A stretch of 64,000 bases of DNA from Gnetum montanum (taxonomy: Eukaryota; Streptophyta; Gnetopsida; Gnetales; Gnetaceae), in NCBI GenBank assembly GCA_015680685.1, contig MNCI01005950.1, positions 29,157-93,156 of the forward strand. Direction: 5' to 3'. Position 1 is the first letter of the stretch. The number at the start of each line of letters is the position of its first letter. Below are positions 12,338 through 23,735 of the stretch, piece by piece. The notes beneath the pieces were generated by a model. The model searched no databases. It was not told the origin of the DNA and was given only the letters and a program-made list of their open reading frames with translations. The position numbers and the translations under genes were made by a program.

Positions 12338-13789
12338 TGAAACACCACCAAATTTGAACTATTGCCTCTTGATTGCAAATTTTTCTAAGTGCTGGGACCA
12401 CTCTCTCCACTGTCATAGAGCATAGTTAGCTTCTCATGGATAGCTTAGTCAATATAAACCCACTTTTTTGTAGTTTTTTCTAAGTGCTGAGACTACACTC
12501 TCCATTGCCCTAAAGTGTAGTTAGCCTCTAGTGAAGAGTGTAGTGAGCAAAAAGGTAGCTTTTCACAAGTTTTGACAAGTCCCAAACTATGCTCATCCCA
12601 GTTGGGAGCGTAGTCAACCTCCTGTGGGGAGCATCGTCTACCAAAAAGCCTAGATTCCACCAGCATTGAGATTGCGCTCTTCCCCAACCCAAATCATAGT
12701 TAGCAAGAAGCAAGTTTTTTGCAAAATTCTACTAAGTCTTAGGACTACACTCTCCACTACCCCAGAGCATAGTCAACCCTCAATGGAGAGTGTAGTTAGC
12801 CATAATAGCCTTTGATGACCTCCATAGCATAGCAATGACACACCAATGTAGTCAAATCAACCTTGGTGAGCATAGTTGACAAAATCTTTCTCTCTCTTAC
12901 ATTCCTTCTTGTCCAAAATTGTAACTATGTTTGACCCCACCAACCCAGTGGAGAGTGTAGTTAGGTGAAAGCATAGTTCCAACTATCCCCTCCATCATGT
13001 GGCAACCATCCCAAGTTTCGTGCTAACTCTAGGTTTATAAATACCCCCACCCTCAACGTTTTTGGGGTTGGAAAAATTTGAGCAGGCAAATCTTTGAAGG
13101 TTGGAAAAATTGAAGCATTGGCAAATTAGCAAACCACAAACTTGGCAAACTCAAAGAGTGCTTGGAAAAGAACTAGAGGCATATTGGCAAAGTTAAAAAC
13201 CATTGCAGCCCACTGCAGCCCACCAGGACATCGTAGCCAATTGTACATCATGGCAGCTAACCTGGTAGACACAAATACCTTGGCGAAATTCCAATCTTCA
13301 TGGCTAGACATCCTTGAGACTATGGTTACACTATCCACTGTGCCTATTGTACACCACGTACCTTCTAATCCCTTTTGGTGTTAACTACAATAAACCCCAT
13401 TTGGGGTGGTGTTCCATTTCTCTCTCTCTATTTCTTTGAATTTTTGGAATTTTAATTGCATTTGCTATTGTTTCATCACATAGTTGCACCTAAAACTATG
13501 CTTGGGTAGTAGCCCCTGCATGTTGGCACCCTTGTTTTCACCAAAAACCTAACTACGCTTGATCCCATTGACATTATTGACACCACTTAGACACTTAGCA
13601 TCATTTTGCATTAGCATTGCAGCTAATCATGCTACATCCCGATTGCATCTAGTAAGTCCTTGTTTGATTGATAAGACAATTCAGGGTACCCTGTCTTTGC
13701 CTCTAGTAGGCCCTCACACAAACTCGAGGTTAGGCTATGCACTTGTGAACCTCTCAGTGTTCCAACCATCAACGTTTTTGGTTGTTATA
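12338..13789 (+). mobile_element. LTR of the S2 family
   Basis: This begins TGAAACACCACCAAATTTGAA and ends TTTTTGGTTGTTATA. Both ends align with the solo LTR at 47124-48730 (TGAAACACCATAAAATTTCAA and TTTTTGGTCGCTACA). TTTATAAATACCCCC near 13036 is the TATA region, again shared. Length is 1452 bp. The flanks ACCAA and GTGTC do not match, so it is not a clean solo LTR. It may be one end of a larger, rearranged element. Confidence 0.7.
12400..12970 (+). promoter_or_regulatory. ACTACACTCTCC dyad array in U3
   Basis: Repeated ACTACACTCT and its complement AGAGTGTAGT alternate through the U3. The best pair has perfect 13-bp arms (12744-12756 and 12784-12796) with a 27-base loop. Other pairs are imperfect. 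The TATA box follows at about 13036. Confidence 0.6.
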
Positions 13790-13849
13790 GTGTCTATATT
13801 AGGATAATCATTTTTTGAAATCTCAAAGAGCACTATAACTTTCTCTATC

Positions 13850-15400
13850 ATGTAGGAAAAAGGGGAAGACACAATAGCCCTAGTTGTACTACTTAAGGGC
13901 TAGGAGACAACAGTCAAGGTGATGGTAGATATAATTGAAGAGGATTTAATTGTTCCTACAACCTTTATTTCTGATATTACTATAATGGTAGACATTCAAA
14001 TGTTTGTAGGAGCTAGAAGTAAAGGGATGAGCATAACACAACATGAGGAAGTGCTAGAATGACAGGTTAGAACCAGGCAACCAATTTCAAAGATCTTTGA
14101 TCTCCTGAAAGACATTTTAGCAAACAAGTCATAACTACCAAAAATAAGGGGTAAGCTCTTAATCACCTAGGTGCAACTTAAGGAAGCCACCACAAGCGAT
14201 TAATGATTAGTAGTTAAGATTATAGAATTAAGAGCCCACTTGTTAGATCCATTCATTTTCTAGTTGGAGCTTACCAAGGATGAAGCCTTCCAAAAACTTC
14301 AATGAAAACTTTAAGAGACTGAGAACGCTAAGGAAATGTATGTTTTTAATGCATTACTATTTTAAGTAATAATAAATTCTAAAATTTGTAACCTTTGAGA
14401 CAAAAACAAGGCAAACCTAACTCTAACCCTAAAGAATTAGTGCCTATAGAAAGCTAAGAAGTAGAAGGATAAGTTGATAGAATACATCCAATAGTAACAA
14501 GAATAACTTACGAAGATAAACTAGGCTATTAGAAGGTTATTCATAGAAAATCGAAATCTCTTAATGAATAAGGTTCATATCCTTCATAAAAAGACTACCA
14601 TAGAGGTTTTCACTTGGAAGAATAAAGCCCTTAAGTATGAAAAGATGAAAAATCATTACAAGGAACAAGTTAGAATGTTAAAAGAGATAAATAAAAAAGA
14701 AATCAAGTTGGCAAAGTCAAAGGTAAATGAAGCCCTCCAACAACTCCAACAAAGAGATGATGTATGATGGCCCATATTTAATAGACTCAATGTATATAAC
14801 CAAGCAAAAATCTACCTAAAGGAGTTATAAATTGAAGACATGATAGAGTATATGGAGTTAGCCAATCTCCATTATTCAAACTTGGCAATGCTAATCATAG
14901 GAAGGCCAAGGTTAGAGTTGGAAAAGCAAGCGATTGGCTTCTATCTTCTCTATGAGTTAGATTTCAAGCTCCACATGGAAATGAAACAAAAATTGAAAAT
15001 AGCTAACATAGAGTTTGAGGTTCTCAAGAGTAAGTTTGAAGATGAATTATTAGTTATGAAGAACTTGGCAAGAAGGACGAACAATCACCAAGAGCTATAG
15101 AACATTATTCGTAAGTTCAACATCAAATGTAAATAATTCACAACTTGGTTTGTGAATATGAAGAAGATATTTCCAACAATGTTATGTTCATTGAGTATAC
15201 CAATGCTAGGAGTTTAGGTAATGTTGCCTAGACTATCAATGATCCATAGAGAAAGGAAGAAAAGATGAAAGTATTATTGGATGCTTTTAAGTTCTTAGAT
15301 GTAGTATCAGTGGCAGTAGGGTAACATAGGTCACCAGCAGGACCAAGATGGGATGAAGGATCATCCAAGTCATAGGAGCCTCCACCTCCAAGCATAATAT
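13850..15400 (+). pseudogene. Unrecognised interrupted ORF with coiled coils
   Basis: A single plus-strand frame can be followed for most of 13850-15100, broken by scattered stops. Its best parts are 14564-14767 (MNKVHILHKKTTIEV, then a Lys/Glu-rich helix ending EALQQLQQRDDV) and 14840-15100 (LELEKQAIGFYLL, KLKIANIEFEVLKSKFEDEL). Heptad-like spacing and high charge suggest coiled coils. No zinc knuckle, protease or RT motif is visible. It lies between an S2-family LTR and the 3' LTR of element E, so it may be an additional or gag-like protein of a non-autonomous element. I cannot assign a function. Confidence 0.4.
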
Positions 15401-15660
15401 AAGAAATCCATCCTAGTTAATTTTATATAGGTTGTTGCTACCAAAATTTTATCTAGTGTTCAATTTTGATTTCTCTCATTGTAAACCCTTGAATATTTTA
15501 TAATGCGATACTTAGAGGGGTGTATCATTATTGTTAATTAGTTAGTTATTAGTCCTATACTTTCCAAATTTTGTAAATAACTCAGTTCCACTTTTGTTCA
15601 CTTGAGGATGAGTTTTTAGTCAGTTGTGGGGGTATGATGAAGAGTCTTTTATTTGGCTGC

Positions 15661-15789
15661 ATTGACAGGCATGTCAATGCAACCTTGTCGATGCATATCC
15701 TTTGATGTATCTTTAGATACATTGATGCATATGCATCAATGCCATTCCATCCTAAGTATATGTAAATGCACATACTATCTATATTTATG
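15661..15789 (+). promoter_or_regulatory. ATGCAT dyad cluster and TATA box, element E
   Basis: Three dyads follow one another: arms ATTGAC/GTCAAT at 15661-15678; arms ATGTATCT/AGATACAT with a 2-base loop at 15705-15722; and a perfect 22-bp palindrome centred on GCATATGC at 15720-15741. TATATTTAT follows at about 15780. Confidence 0.75.
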
Positions 15790-16415
15790 ATAGCTTTGGT
15801 CATTTTTGTAGTGAAGCTCTTACAATTTGGTCTCATCTGAATTCGATAAATTTTTCGTTATGTGTCCATAACATGAAATGAATTGATTAAATAGAGTCTT
15901 ATTTGAGTGGCACTGTCATTGGACACATTCCATGAATGACAATAAAATCAACATCAGTTCCTTCTATTGTAGCACTTGGATCAGTACTTAGTTTATTTTG
16001 AAGCACTTTATCTTTGAATGCACTTTACCTTCCTACACTTAGAAAATTAATATTTTATTTCATAAAAACATAAGTATTACCATTTTAAGCATAATATAGT
16101 AGCATTTGGTAATTCCAGCAATGAATACTTGATTCACCGAGTAGTAAACACTTAGTAATCCCGATAGCATTAATCTAAGTTTAAGATGGATTTAGAAAGT
16201 AGGAATAAATATTTCATGCTTAAGATAGCTTAGATTACTTTTAAGCTCATAGTTAATTAGAGATTAATATTTAAAATAATATTTTAATTTAAATATTTTA
16301 ATTATAATAAATAACAAAAGATATAAATATCTTATGTCTCAATCTTACTTAACCATACCCACAAAACTAACACAAGTAATAATTAGGAAGACAATGACTA
16401 GTGACTGACACTTGG

Positions 16416-17328
16416 TGTAGGGACACCTCTTTCAATCCCCTTGTGTTTTTCTTGACAATTATTTTTACAGGTCTTCGGGCTTTAGAGAGACATCTTGGAA
16501 GTCAGGAGACATCTTGGTTGAGAGTTAAACTTACATGAGATGTCCTAGATTTAAGAGAGATGTCTTGGAGAAATTACTATCATCTCCGATGAGATGTCTC
16601 ATAGGAGAGTGAGATATCTCAAAAATCATAAGATGTCTTAGCTAAGATGTCTCAATTGTGGTTGAGACATCTTAGGCCAAGGTAAGATGTCCCACCTACA
16701 TGTTCAATTTAACAATGAGATGACCTAGGAAGATTAGAAATAATCCAAACAAGTAGGAAAAATTTTGAAATTACCTGTTCCAATTTGAAAAATAGCTAAA
16801 AATATTGAGAAATAGATAGAAACATTATAGGATGTTCAAGTTGAGCTTGAGTAAGGTTTTCTAGGATTTTGTCTTGGTATGTTAATAAATATTGATTTTG
16901 TTTCATGCTTGTAAGATCATGAGAAGTCATGGAGATGTCATGAGATGAGAGTTCAAGGTAAGATAGTACTAGTGTAAGAGTACAAGAGTGAGGTTATAGC
17001 TTTGTGGTCAAATTTTGTGCGTGTGTGCATATCTTGTGTGCTTGTAAGTTGAGATCTTAATCCTGGGTCATGGAAGAGATTCTTTATTGGGTATGTCTTA
17101 TATTGAAAACAACCATTGTGTGGATGTAGAGCCACATGCTCTGTAGCATCATTGAAGTGATTGTGCATTTTGAATGTTTTGTGGGTTGTGGAACCTTGTT
17201 GCAATCTTCTTTTCAATAATTGAAAATAGGTAGTTTTCTTATTTTCTAGCATATTAATCTATCTATCTTAATATTTGGATTTAGTGGGTTTGAAGGTTAA
17301 TTTTCTATTAAAGTGAACCTACTCCACA
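16416..17328 (+). mobile_element. Solo LTR S1 inside the element E LTR
   Basis: This 913-bp insertion begins TGTAGGGACACC and ends CCTACTCCACA. It is flanked by CTTGG (16411-16415) and CTTAG (17329-17333), a 5-bp target duplication with one transition. Taking it out rejoins the E LTR to its normal length. It has no coding region. Confidence 0.8.
16484..16693 (+). promoter_or_regulatory. GAGACATCTT / AAGATGTCTC array
   Basis: About ten copies of the 10-mer GAGACATCTT or its complement occur in 210 bases, in both orientations. One pair makes a perfect hairpin with 14-bp arms (16642-16655 and 16662-16675) and a 6-base loop. The position, in the left part of the solo LTR, suggests U3; the TATA box is weak. 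Confidence 0.7.
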
Positions 17329-17439
17329 CTTAGTTATTTATGATCCCTAGGATCAGGATTGTTTATAGAATTCAACCACATTATGAATAAATGCTTGTGA
17401 TCTATATGTTTAAGCATAGGGGACTCTTGCCACTTATCA

Positions 17440-20400
17440 CATAGTGAAGCTTCCAAATAGCATACAAAAAAAGTGGTGGAATATATTTTCAAATGAAAAG
17501 AAAAGAAATAGAAAATTAGGTTGATCACCAAGAATGACTATATTAATATTTGGTTGAAAGTTATTACAAATTCTAGATGTTCATTTCCAAGCATGCTAAG
17601 CAACATGATACTAAAACAACATGAGAAAATGAGTCTTCACTTTTATAAACAAGACATTGAGGAGAAATAGTTGTTTTATGTTTAAAATAAGTATCAATAG
17701 GAAGACCTTGATGAATAAGACACCATAAAAAATAATAATTTTAGAAAAGGTATGAGCTCTCCAACATCTTTTATTTTTCTCATCCAAAAGTGCAATGATA
17801 ATTATATTTTCCAAGCCTTATTGAATTTTTTGTGAATAAAATCATTCTTTGTAATAGTCTCAAAAGAAACTTTGAAATTAAATGAAAAAAATAAATCTAC
17901 CATCTTTTGAAAAAATATCTAGAAAAGCCTAATGTAAACTATTGTCAACTTTAAATAAATTAGAAATTAATTTTTCAAAATTATTTTTCCTATTTCTATA
18001 CAAATCATAAAGACTAGAAGCTTTATTTCATATAAACCATCTATCATGCATATGTAGGTAAGAAACTATAGTGATACTAAATTGCTTTAAGTGATACATA
18101 ATCTAGATGAATTATTAGCTTAGGCTCCTTCATTAAAAGAGAGCCACCATGGGTAATTTGCTTAAGCATATCTTTTGAAACCATAATATGATTGTAATTC
18201 CAGTATATACTATGGTTGCACTAGGTCTTCCAAATTTGTTTAAGAATTTATGAACTAGAGATAAAAATGGCTTGAGAAAAAAGGTAGTAAAGAAAGTTAT
18301 TATAAGATCAACTATTATCATTCTTAGGTTTTTCTTCTATAAGTTTGTTTCTTAAAAGGAGCACCCAAAAAGTTCATTTATTCACTTTGCAATCCATTTT
18401 GTTGTAAGGGAAATATCCTAGTTATAGGAATTAATGAGGCAATGTCCTCCATCTTTCTTCCCACTAGTGTAAATATCCCAAGCAACTCTAGAGCAACCTT
18501 TTCTATATTGGTTAGCAGACCAAAGAAACTAACAGATAATATGATCAATTCTATCATAAGAAGTTTTAGAAGGAGCCCAACAACTAAAGTAATAAATATG
18601 CCTTGATTGAAGCATCTCCTTAATGTTTAAAACTTTGCCATCAAGGGCAAGCTTTTTTTATTTCAATTTATCAAGATTATTTTCAATTTTATTGACCAGG
18701 TAATTTCACAAAATAGTAAGATTAGGCTTAAAAGAAAAAGGCATTCCTAAAATTTTGAAGATAGAATCTTTTTTCAAAAGTTTCCAAGGCTTGAGAGGAA
18801 TCTACTCATCCATATTACCATTATAATAAACAACAATTTTTTTTTCAATTGATATGAGAGCTAGATAACATATAGTAATCCTTCATTCTAGCTAAATGAG
18901 TATTGATATGTTGTAGAGAATTTTTAATCATAAAAAAGTACCATTTGCAAAGTGCATATTAAGTAATTGGATAGCTTGATTATCAATTGAAAATCCCTTA
19001 ATGATATTTGGTTATAAATTATAATGTAGATTATATGAAGAAAAATTTACAGTAATAATAAAAAGATAGGGAGATAGAGGATAACCTTGATGAATTGATT
19101 GCTAAAGAAAAAAAGAGGAACTGAATTCAAAATTGATATCAACTTGAGCATTAGCATTAGTGAGCAAGATATGTACAAGGTAAATAAAATAGTTAACAAA
19201 TCCCATTTTATAGAGATAAGAAATAATGAAATTCCATTTAATTCTGTTATACGCTTTAACATGATCTAACTTAATAAAAGAAATGTTATGGTTAGTATCA
19301 AAAGCCAACTGCATTCCCTCCTAAGTTGCAATAATATTATTTAAGATATGTCTATCTTTGATAAAACTAGTTTGCTTAGGTCTGATAGTATCTTCGACAA
19401 CCTTCTTAATTCATGCAATCCACGCATTTTGTTAAAATTTTATAAGTGTTGTTAGAAGAGTAATAGGCTTTCAATTACTAATATGTTAAAGATCTTTGTT
19501 ATTAGAAAGAAGAAGAATCACACCTTTATTAATATTTTTTTTACCAAGAGATACTTTGTTAATGGCTTCTTGGAAAAGATGAAAGAAATCATCTCCAACA
19601 ATGTTCCAATTCTTCTTAAAATATTCAATTGGAAAACAATCAAATCTTGGAGCTTTACCATATGCTAAACTAAAAGTTACTTTGATTTATTTCATTATAA
19701 TTTTTTCTTGAAGAATACTTCAATGTGCTTCTATTATAAGATGAGAAATAGGTGTACTAGAAGCTTGAAAGGATTCCTTGCTAAAACCTTTAAAAGAAAA
19801 AATAGAAAAAAATTGATTTACTAAAAAACTATTAATAGTTTCAGGATCTCTAATGATGAAATTTTTTATATAAAGTGATTTTAGTTTAGGTACTTATCCT
19901 TTCATTTAAAAAATTTGAAGAATTCCTTGTAAAACTCATCTTTTATTTTTAGCCAACCCATGTGACTTTTAGTAAGATCATTTTAGCTTTAAAAGCATCC
20001 CAACATTGCCTAGCATAACAAGATTTAGCCAAGGATTTTTGGATTTCAAAATCAAAGGGATTCTAAGCTTAAATAATTTACATTGGCTTGATAGATTTTG
20101 CAAGATCTTCTTCAACTTAATGCTTATGCTTAGCAAATCATTTTTCAAACCATCTAGCATAGTTTCTAACTCTACAAGTAGCTTGTTGCCACCAATCAAT
20201 CCAACCAAAATCACAAGTAGGTTTTTTTCTCTACATTCTATAAAGACTTCAAAATATTTTTCCTAATAGGTCCTATGAATATATTAGCATTCATATGAAA
20301 AAGTTAATGCTTTTGAAATGAGAAAGAATTTATTCTAGAAATGCTAATAAGAAATCTAAAAGGAAATATTAGAGATGTAAAATCTATTAGGTTGATAATA

Positions 20401-20680
20401 AATTTTATCATTTTCTTTTTGATAATTATACCAAGTATAATGCTTCTCATTTGAATGAGATGAGAATAAAGAGCTAACATCAGAAAGAAAATATTTTTCT
20501 TTAAAAATGCACTAATCTTCTTTTCCTTAAGAAGAGGTATTAGGAGGAAGACCACCAAGTTTATCTAAATGAATTTAAACTATATTGGAATCACCTTTAA
20601 GAATCTAATGAACTTTAGGTAGAGATAGAAGATATTTCTAAACCTTTAATCAATATTCTGAATTATTAGGAGCATAAATA
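17440..20680 (-). pseudogene. LINE-a ORF2, main part (EN end, RT, zf-RVT)
   Basis: This is an L1-type LINE read right to left. It holds the second half of the endonuclease (20660 to 20300), with KGDSNIV matching the GDFN motif and then LDKLGG. A linker follows. The reverse transcriptase comes next, with PKQTSFIKDRHILNNI near 19370, FIKLDHVKAYNRIKWN near 19260 and HQGYPLSPYLFII near 19090. The post-RT block CSRVAWDIYTSGKKDGG is near 18470, and a C-terminal zinc-finger-like block with LIHQGLPID is near 17700. These are the standard plant L1 motifs in the expected order. Frameshifts and stops are frequent. The rest of the element lies at 20843-20916, 22567-22705 and 32782-34430. Confidence 0.85.
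20662..20680. repeat. SINE target duplication, left copy
   Basis: ATTATTAGGAGCATAAATA, 19 bp, is identical to 20843-20861. It is the left copy of the duplication made when the SINE inserted. Confidence 0.95.
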
Positions 20681-20842
20681 GAGGGGAAGGGGAATGTTGG
20701 AATACAAAATAATTGTAATATAGATATACCTCAAGATTTATAGTCTAATTAGAGCTATTTAACTTAGCATTGCCCATCAGAATCAAATCCATGACTTCAA
20801 GCTTTCAAATTAAGAGTCTTACCACTAGGCTAATACCTTATT
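20681..20842 (-). mobile_element. tRNA-derived SINE with perfect 19-bp TSD
   Basis: The minus-strand element begins AATAAGGTATTAGCCTAGTGG. TTAGCCTAGTGG matches the polymerase III A box, and GGATTTGATTC about 33 bases later matches a worn B box. It ends CCAACATTCCCCTTCCCCTC. Identical 19-bp direct repeats flank it, as expected for LINE-driven insertion. It sits in the endonuclease region of LINE-a. Three relatives lie at 36332-37004. Confidence 0.9.
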
Positions 20843-20916
20843 ATTATTAGGAGCATAAATATTATAGAGTTAAAAGTCTCCTTTTTCACTATGATAAGTA
20901 ATCCAAATAACTTTTC
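20843..20916 (-). pseudogene. LINE-a endonuclease, middle piece
   Basis: Minus-strand VIWITYHSEKGDF and then YNIYAPNN match the L1 endonuclease strand leading to NVYAPN. The frame continues across the SINE into the GDSN block at about 20600. Its right end meets the inverted LINE copy at 20917. The first 19 bases are the right copy of the SINE target duplication. Confidence 0.75.
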
Positions 20917-22566
20917 CAAAGTCCTCCATCTTTCTTAGTACTAGTGCAAATATTCCAAGAAACTCTAGAAAAATAGTTTCGATGTTGCATAGGAGACCAA
21001 AGAAATTGATAGATAATACAATTAATTCTTTCATAAGAAGTTTTAGAAGGAGTCTCATTAATTTTTATAACTAGGATACTTACCTTGCATCAAGATAGAT
21101 TGCAAAGTATGTTAATGACGATGATGTTTGTATGCTCATTTTAAGAAATAGACTTATGTAAGGAAATCCTAAGAATGATACAAATCGATGTTCTAATAAC
21201 TTTCTTCACTGTCTTCTTTTTCCTTAGGCCATTTCTATTCTTGATTCTCCAATTCTCAAACAAATTTGGAAGACATTATGCAAGCTTACTAAATATTGGA
21301 ATTACAATCATATTACAGTTTTAGAAGATATGCTTAAGAAAATTAACTCATGGTGGCTTCCTTTCAATGAAGGAGCTTGGATAACTAATGCATCTAGATT
21401 ATGTTCCACTTAGAGTAGATTTGGTATTACTGCAATTTCTTATATGTGTATGCATGATAGATGGATTAATTGGAATGAGGCTTCTAGCCTCTATGGTTTT
21501 GAATAGAAAGAGGAAAATGAATTTTTTTAAAAAAGTTTCTAATCTTAAGATTTTTTAATGTGGACATTAATTTACATTAGGCTTTTCTAGATATTTTTTG
21601 AAAGGATGGTAGACATGTTTTTCTTTTCAATTTGAAAGTTACTTATGAGATTATTACATAGAATGATTTTATTTATAACAAACTCAATAAGGCCTTAACA
21701 ATGCAATTATCATTACACTTTTGGATGAGGAGAATAAAAGATATTTGGAGAGCTCCTACATTTCCTAAAATTCATAATTTTTTACGGTGTCTTATTCATC
21801 AAGGTCTTCTTATCAACACTTATCTTAAACATATGGGAAATATTTATCTTTAATGTCTTCTTTGTAGAGGTGTAGACTTATTTTTTCATGCTTTTTTGAG
21901 TGTCTTGTTGCTCAACATGCTTGGAAATGGACATTTAGAATTTATACCAACTTTCAACCAAGCATCAATGAAGTCATTGATGATAAACCTACTTTGCCTA
22001 CTTCAATTGTTTGCATTTTGAATTGTCTTTGACCACTTATTCTCTACTCTATTTGGAAGCTTTAGTATGCAATTATTTTATTGTAGCAAGAGCATAACTA
22101 TGGTATTTCTTTAGGTGTCAAATACCAAATTCTTAAACTATCACTTTTCAGCTACAACTTCAATAAAAAAAGGTCCTAGTAAAAGCTAAACAATTGTTTT
22201 TTTTCTAAAGTATTAATTTCTTTTTATTTTGGAGGCTTAGGGATGAACAAATTTTAGCATTTATTATTGTTTGTTTATTATCTCTAGTTGATGTATTTTT
22301 TAGAAAGAGTTTTCTTCTTTTCTTTGTAAGAAATCCTTTAGTAAGAAGTGAAAACTTGTAAGAACACTTCTAAATAAGGGTAAGGTCTAATCCTTTTTCT
22401 ACCTAAGAGGGAAGGTTTTTCAAGATTAGTTGTAAGGATGAAAATATGAAAAGACATTCCCAAAAATGTTGGGATTTTTCTTTAAACTCTCTCTTCAATG
22501 ATGTAATGTACTCTAATTTTTTCAAAATATTATTATACATTTTTTAAGATCTAACATCCTCGTCCC
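20917..22566 (+). mobile_element. LINE-b/c: 5'-truncated, 5'-inverted LINE copy
   Basis: The left part (20917 to about 21075) is LINE sequence on the minus strand, with FSRVSWNICTSTKKDGG, the post-RT block. The rest (about 21080-22566) is LINE sequence on the plus strand, starting just downstream in LINE order with KFGRHYASLLNIGITIIL-type sequence, then WRAPTFPKIHNFLRCLIHQG and CLVAQHAWKWTF of the C-terminal domain. This inverted-then-direct order is the signature of twin priming. CCAAATAACT stands on both sides (20903-20912 and 22567-22576) and is the likely target duplication. The 3' A tail is not recognisable. Confidence 0.75.
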
Positions 22567-22705
22567 CCAAATAACTCTTTAAAAGTTATTAAAGCCATAA
22601 TTCAAAACTCTTCTAGTCTAGTTTTTATTAACTAGATTATCAATATCTCTTTTGTTAACTTCATGAATAGTAAAAAAAATAAAGTAATTTTTAAAAATGC
22701 ATTTA
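22567..22705 (-). pseudogene. LINE-a, piece between two insertions
   Basis: This short AT-rich stretch lies between the inverted LINE and element A. It is assigned to LINE-a by position: on the minus strand it should hold the start of the endonuclease. The motifs are too worn to prove it. Confidence 0.45.
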
Positions 22706-22710
22706 CCATT

Positions 22711-23579
22711 TGATGAATTGTGTTTTACATAAGCCCTGATATCAGGGTGGCCACGATATCGTGTACATGATATTGGGTACGCAATATCGCGACCTAAGAT
22801 GCGATATCGGGTATGTGATATCGCAGGGTATTCCTGGGCTTATAAATATAGCCCTTGGGCACACAATTTAGGAGGAGTTTTTTAGTCAGGTAGCAAAATT
22901 CTTGTAGTTTGTTCATTCAAGAGTTAGAATATTTTCCAAGTGCCTGTAGTAGGAGGTCTAAGTGTAATTGGATCTTTATTCAAGCGTTGATGTACCTAAA
23001 CACACCATGATGTTGGCAATAAAGACGAGCTCTTTGATTCATCCTTGCAGCACTTGAGACTTTCTTTCTTTATGCATTTATACATCGTGATTTCATGTAG
23101 TTCACATTTAATGTTATTCATTTAGCAGTTAATTTTAATTAATTAAGCAATTAGTTAAAATACAGAAGCATGACCCCTTCGAACATACGTGTGACACTTG
23201 GTAGCTGAGAAATGGTCAGCATTTGACAACCCAGCAGTGTTTACATGAAGTTCAAGATGTTTCTAGGAAGTGGGGATGGTTACTTGTGTTAGGATAGATT
23301 AGATAATAGTTCACTTAGCATTTAATTACTCTCACTTTCATTAATGTTTTAGGTGATCAAATTGATAAAACATAAAATGATAAAAATCTTATGCCTCAGT
23401 CACACTTAACCATACACTTACATTTCACAAGTGAGACTGGGAAGACAATGAACAGACAACATGAACTCACCATTTAGAGCTAGTGTACATGGCAATTAAA
23501 GTTTGAAAAATTTAATTGGATTGCATGTGAACGCCTGTGATTCATATGATTGGGCATAGGGGTACCTTGTTGCTCATCA
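22711..23579 (+). mobile_element. Element A 5' LTR
   Basis: This 869-bp LTR starts TGATGAATTGTG and ends TTGCTCATCA. It aligns end to end with the 3' LTR (31909-32776, 868 bp). The outer flanks are CCATT (22706-22710) and CCACC (32777-32781), differing by two C/T transitions, which fits a decayed 5-bp target duplication. Confidence 0.95.
22737..22848 (+). promoter_or_regulatory. GATATC array and TATA box, element A 5' LTR
   Basis: Five to six GATATC, GATATT or AATATC sites (22737-22824), several within CGATATCG, come before TATAAATA (22841-22848). This is the likely core promoter of the element transcript. The 3' LTR has the same array, with several sites changed to GATATT, and TATAAATA at 32039-32046. 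Confidence 0.7.
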
Positions 23580-23599
23580 TTGGAGTCGTTGTCGAGGAC
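23580..23599 (+). other. Primer-binding site of element A
   Basis: TTGGAGTCGTTGTCGAGGAC directly follows the LTR. It is close to the TTGGCGCCGTTGCCGGGGA primer site of Athila/Tat elements. Confidence 0.85.
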
Positions 23600-23735
23600 T
23601 TTAGTTCTACGTGTGCTATCTAAATTTAGTAACCTTGTTGTTCAAACCCTAAGGTAAAATCTTACAAAAATAAAATTATTATTATAACTAAATTAAATCT
23701 TAACTACACACTACATATAGATTCACTAATATAAA

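Larger units (their letters stand above)
15635..17439 (+). mobile_element. Element E 3' LTR, split by a solo LTR
   Basis: The LTR is in two pieces, 15635-16415 and 17334-17439, together 887 bp, close to the C (878 bp) and A (868 bp) LTRs. It starts TGATGAAGAGTC directly after the polypurine tract GTTGTGGGGGTA. It ends with the family phrase around GCATAGGGGACTC and CACTTATCA. No primer site follows, so this is the 3' LTR and the element body lies to its left. Confidence 0.8.

Noticed and set aside
16416-16440. TGTAGGGACACC read as the worn end of the element E LTR
   Set aside because: It resembles the LTR phrase TGTAGGGGTACC, but the true E end is at 17334-17439. Treating 16416-17328 as an insertion gives both a target duplication and the right LTR length.
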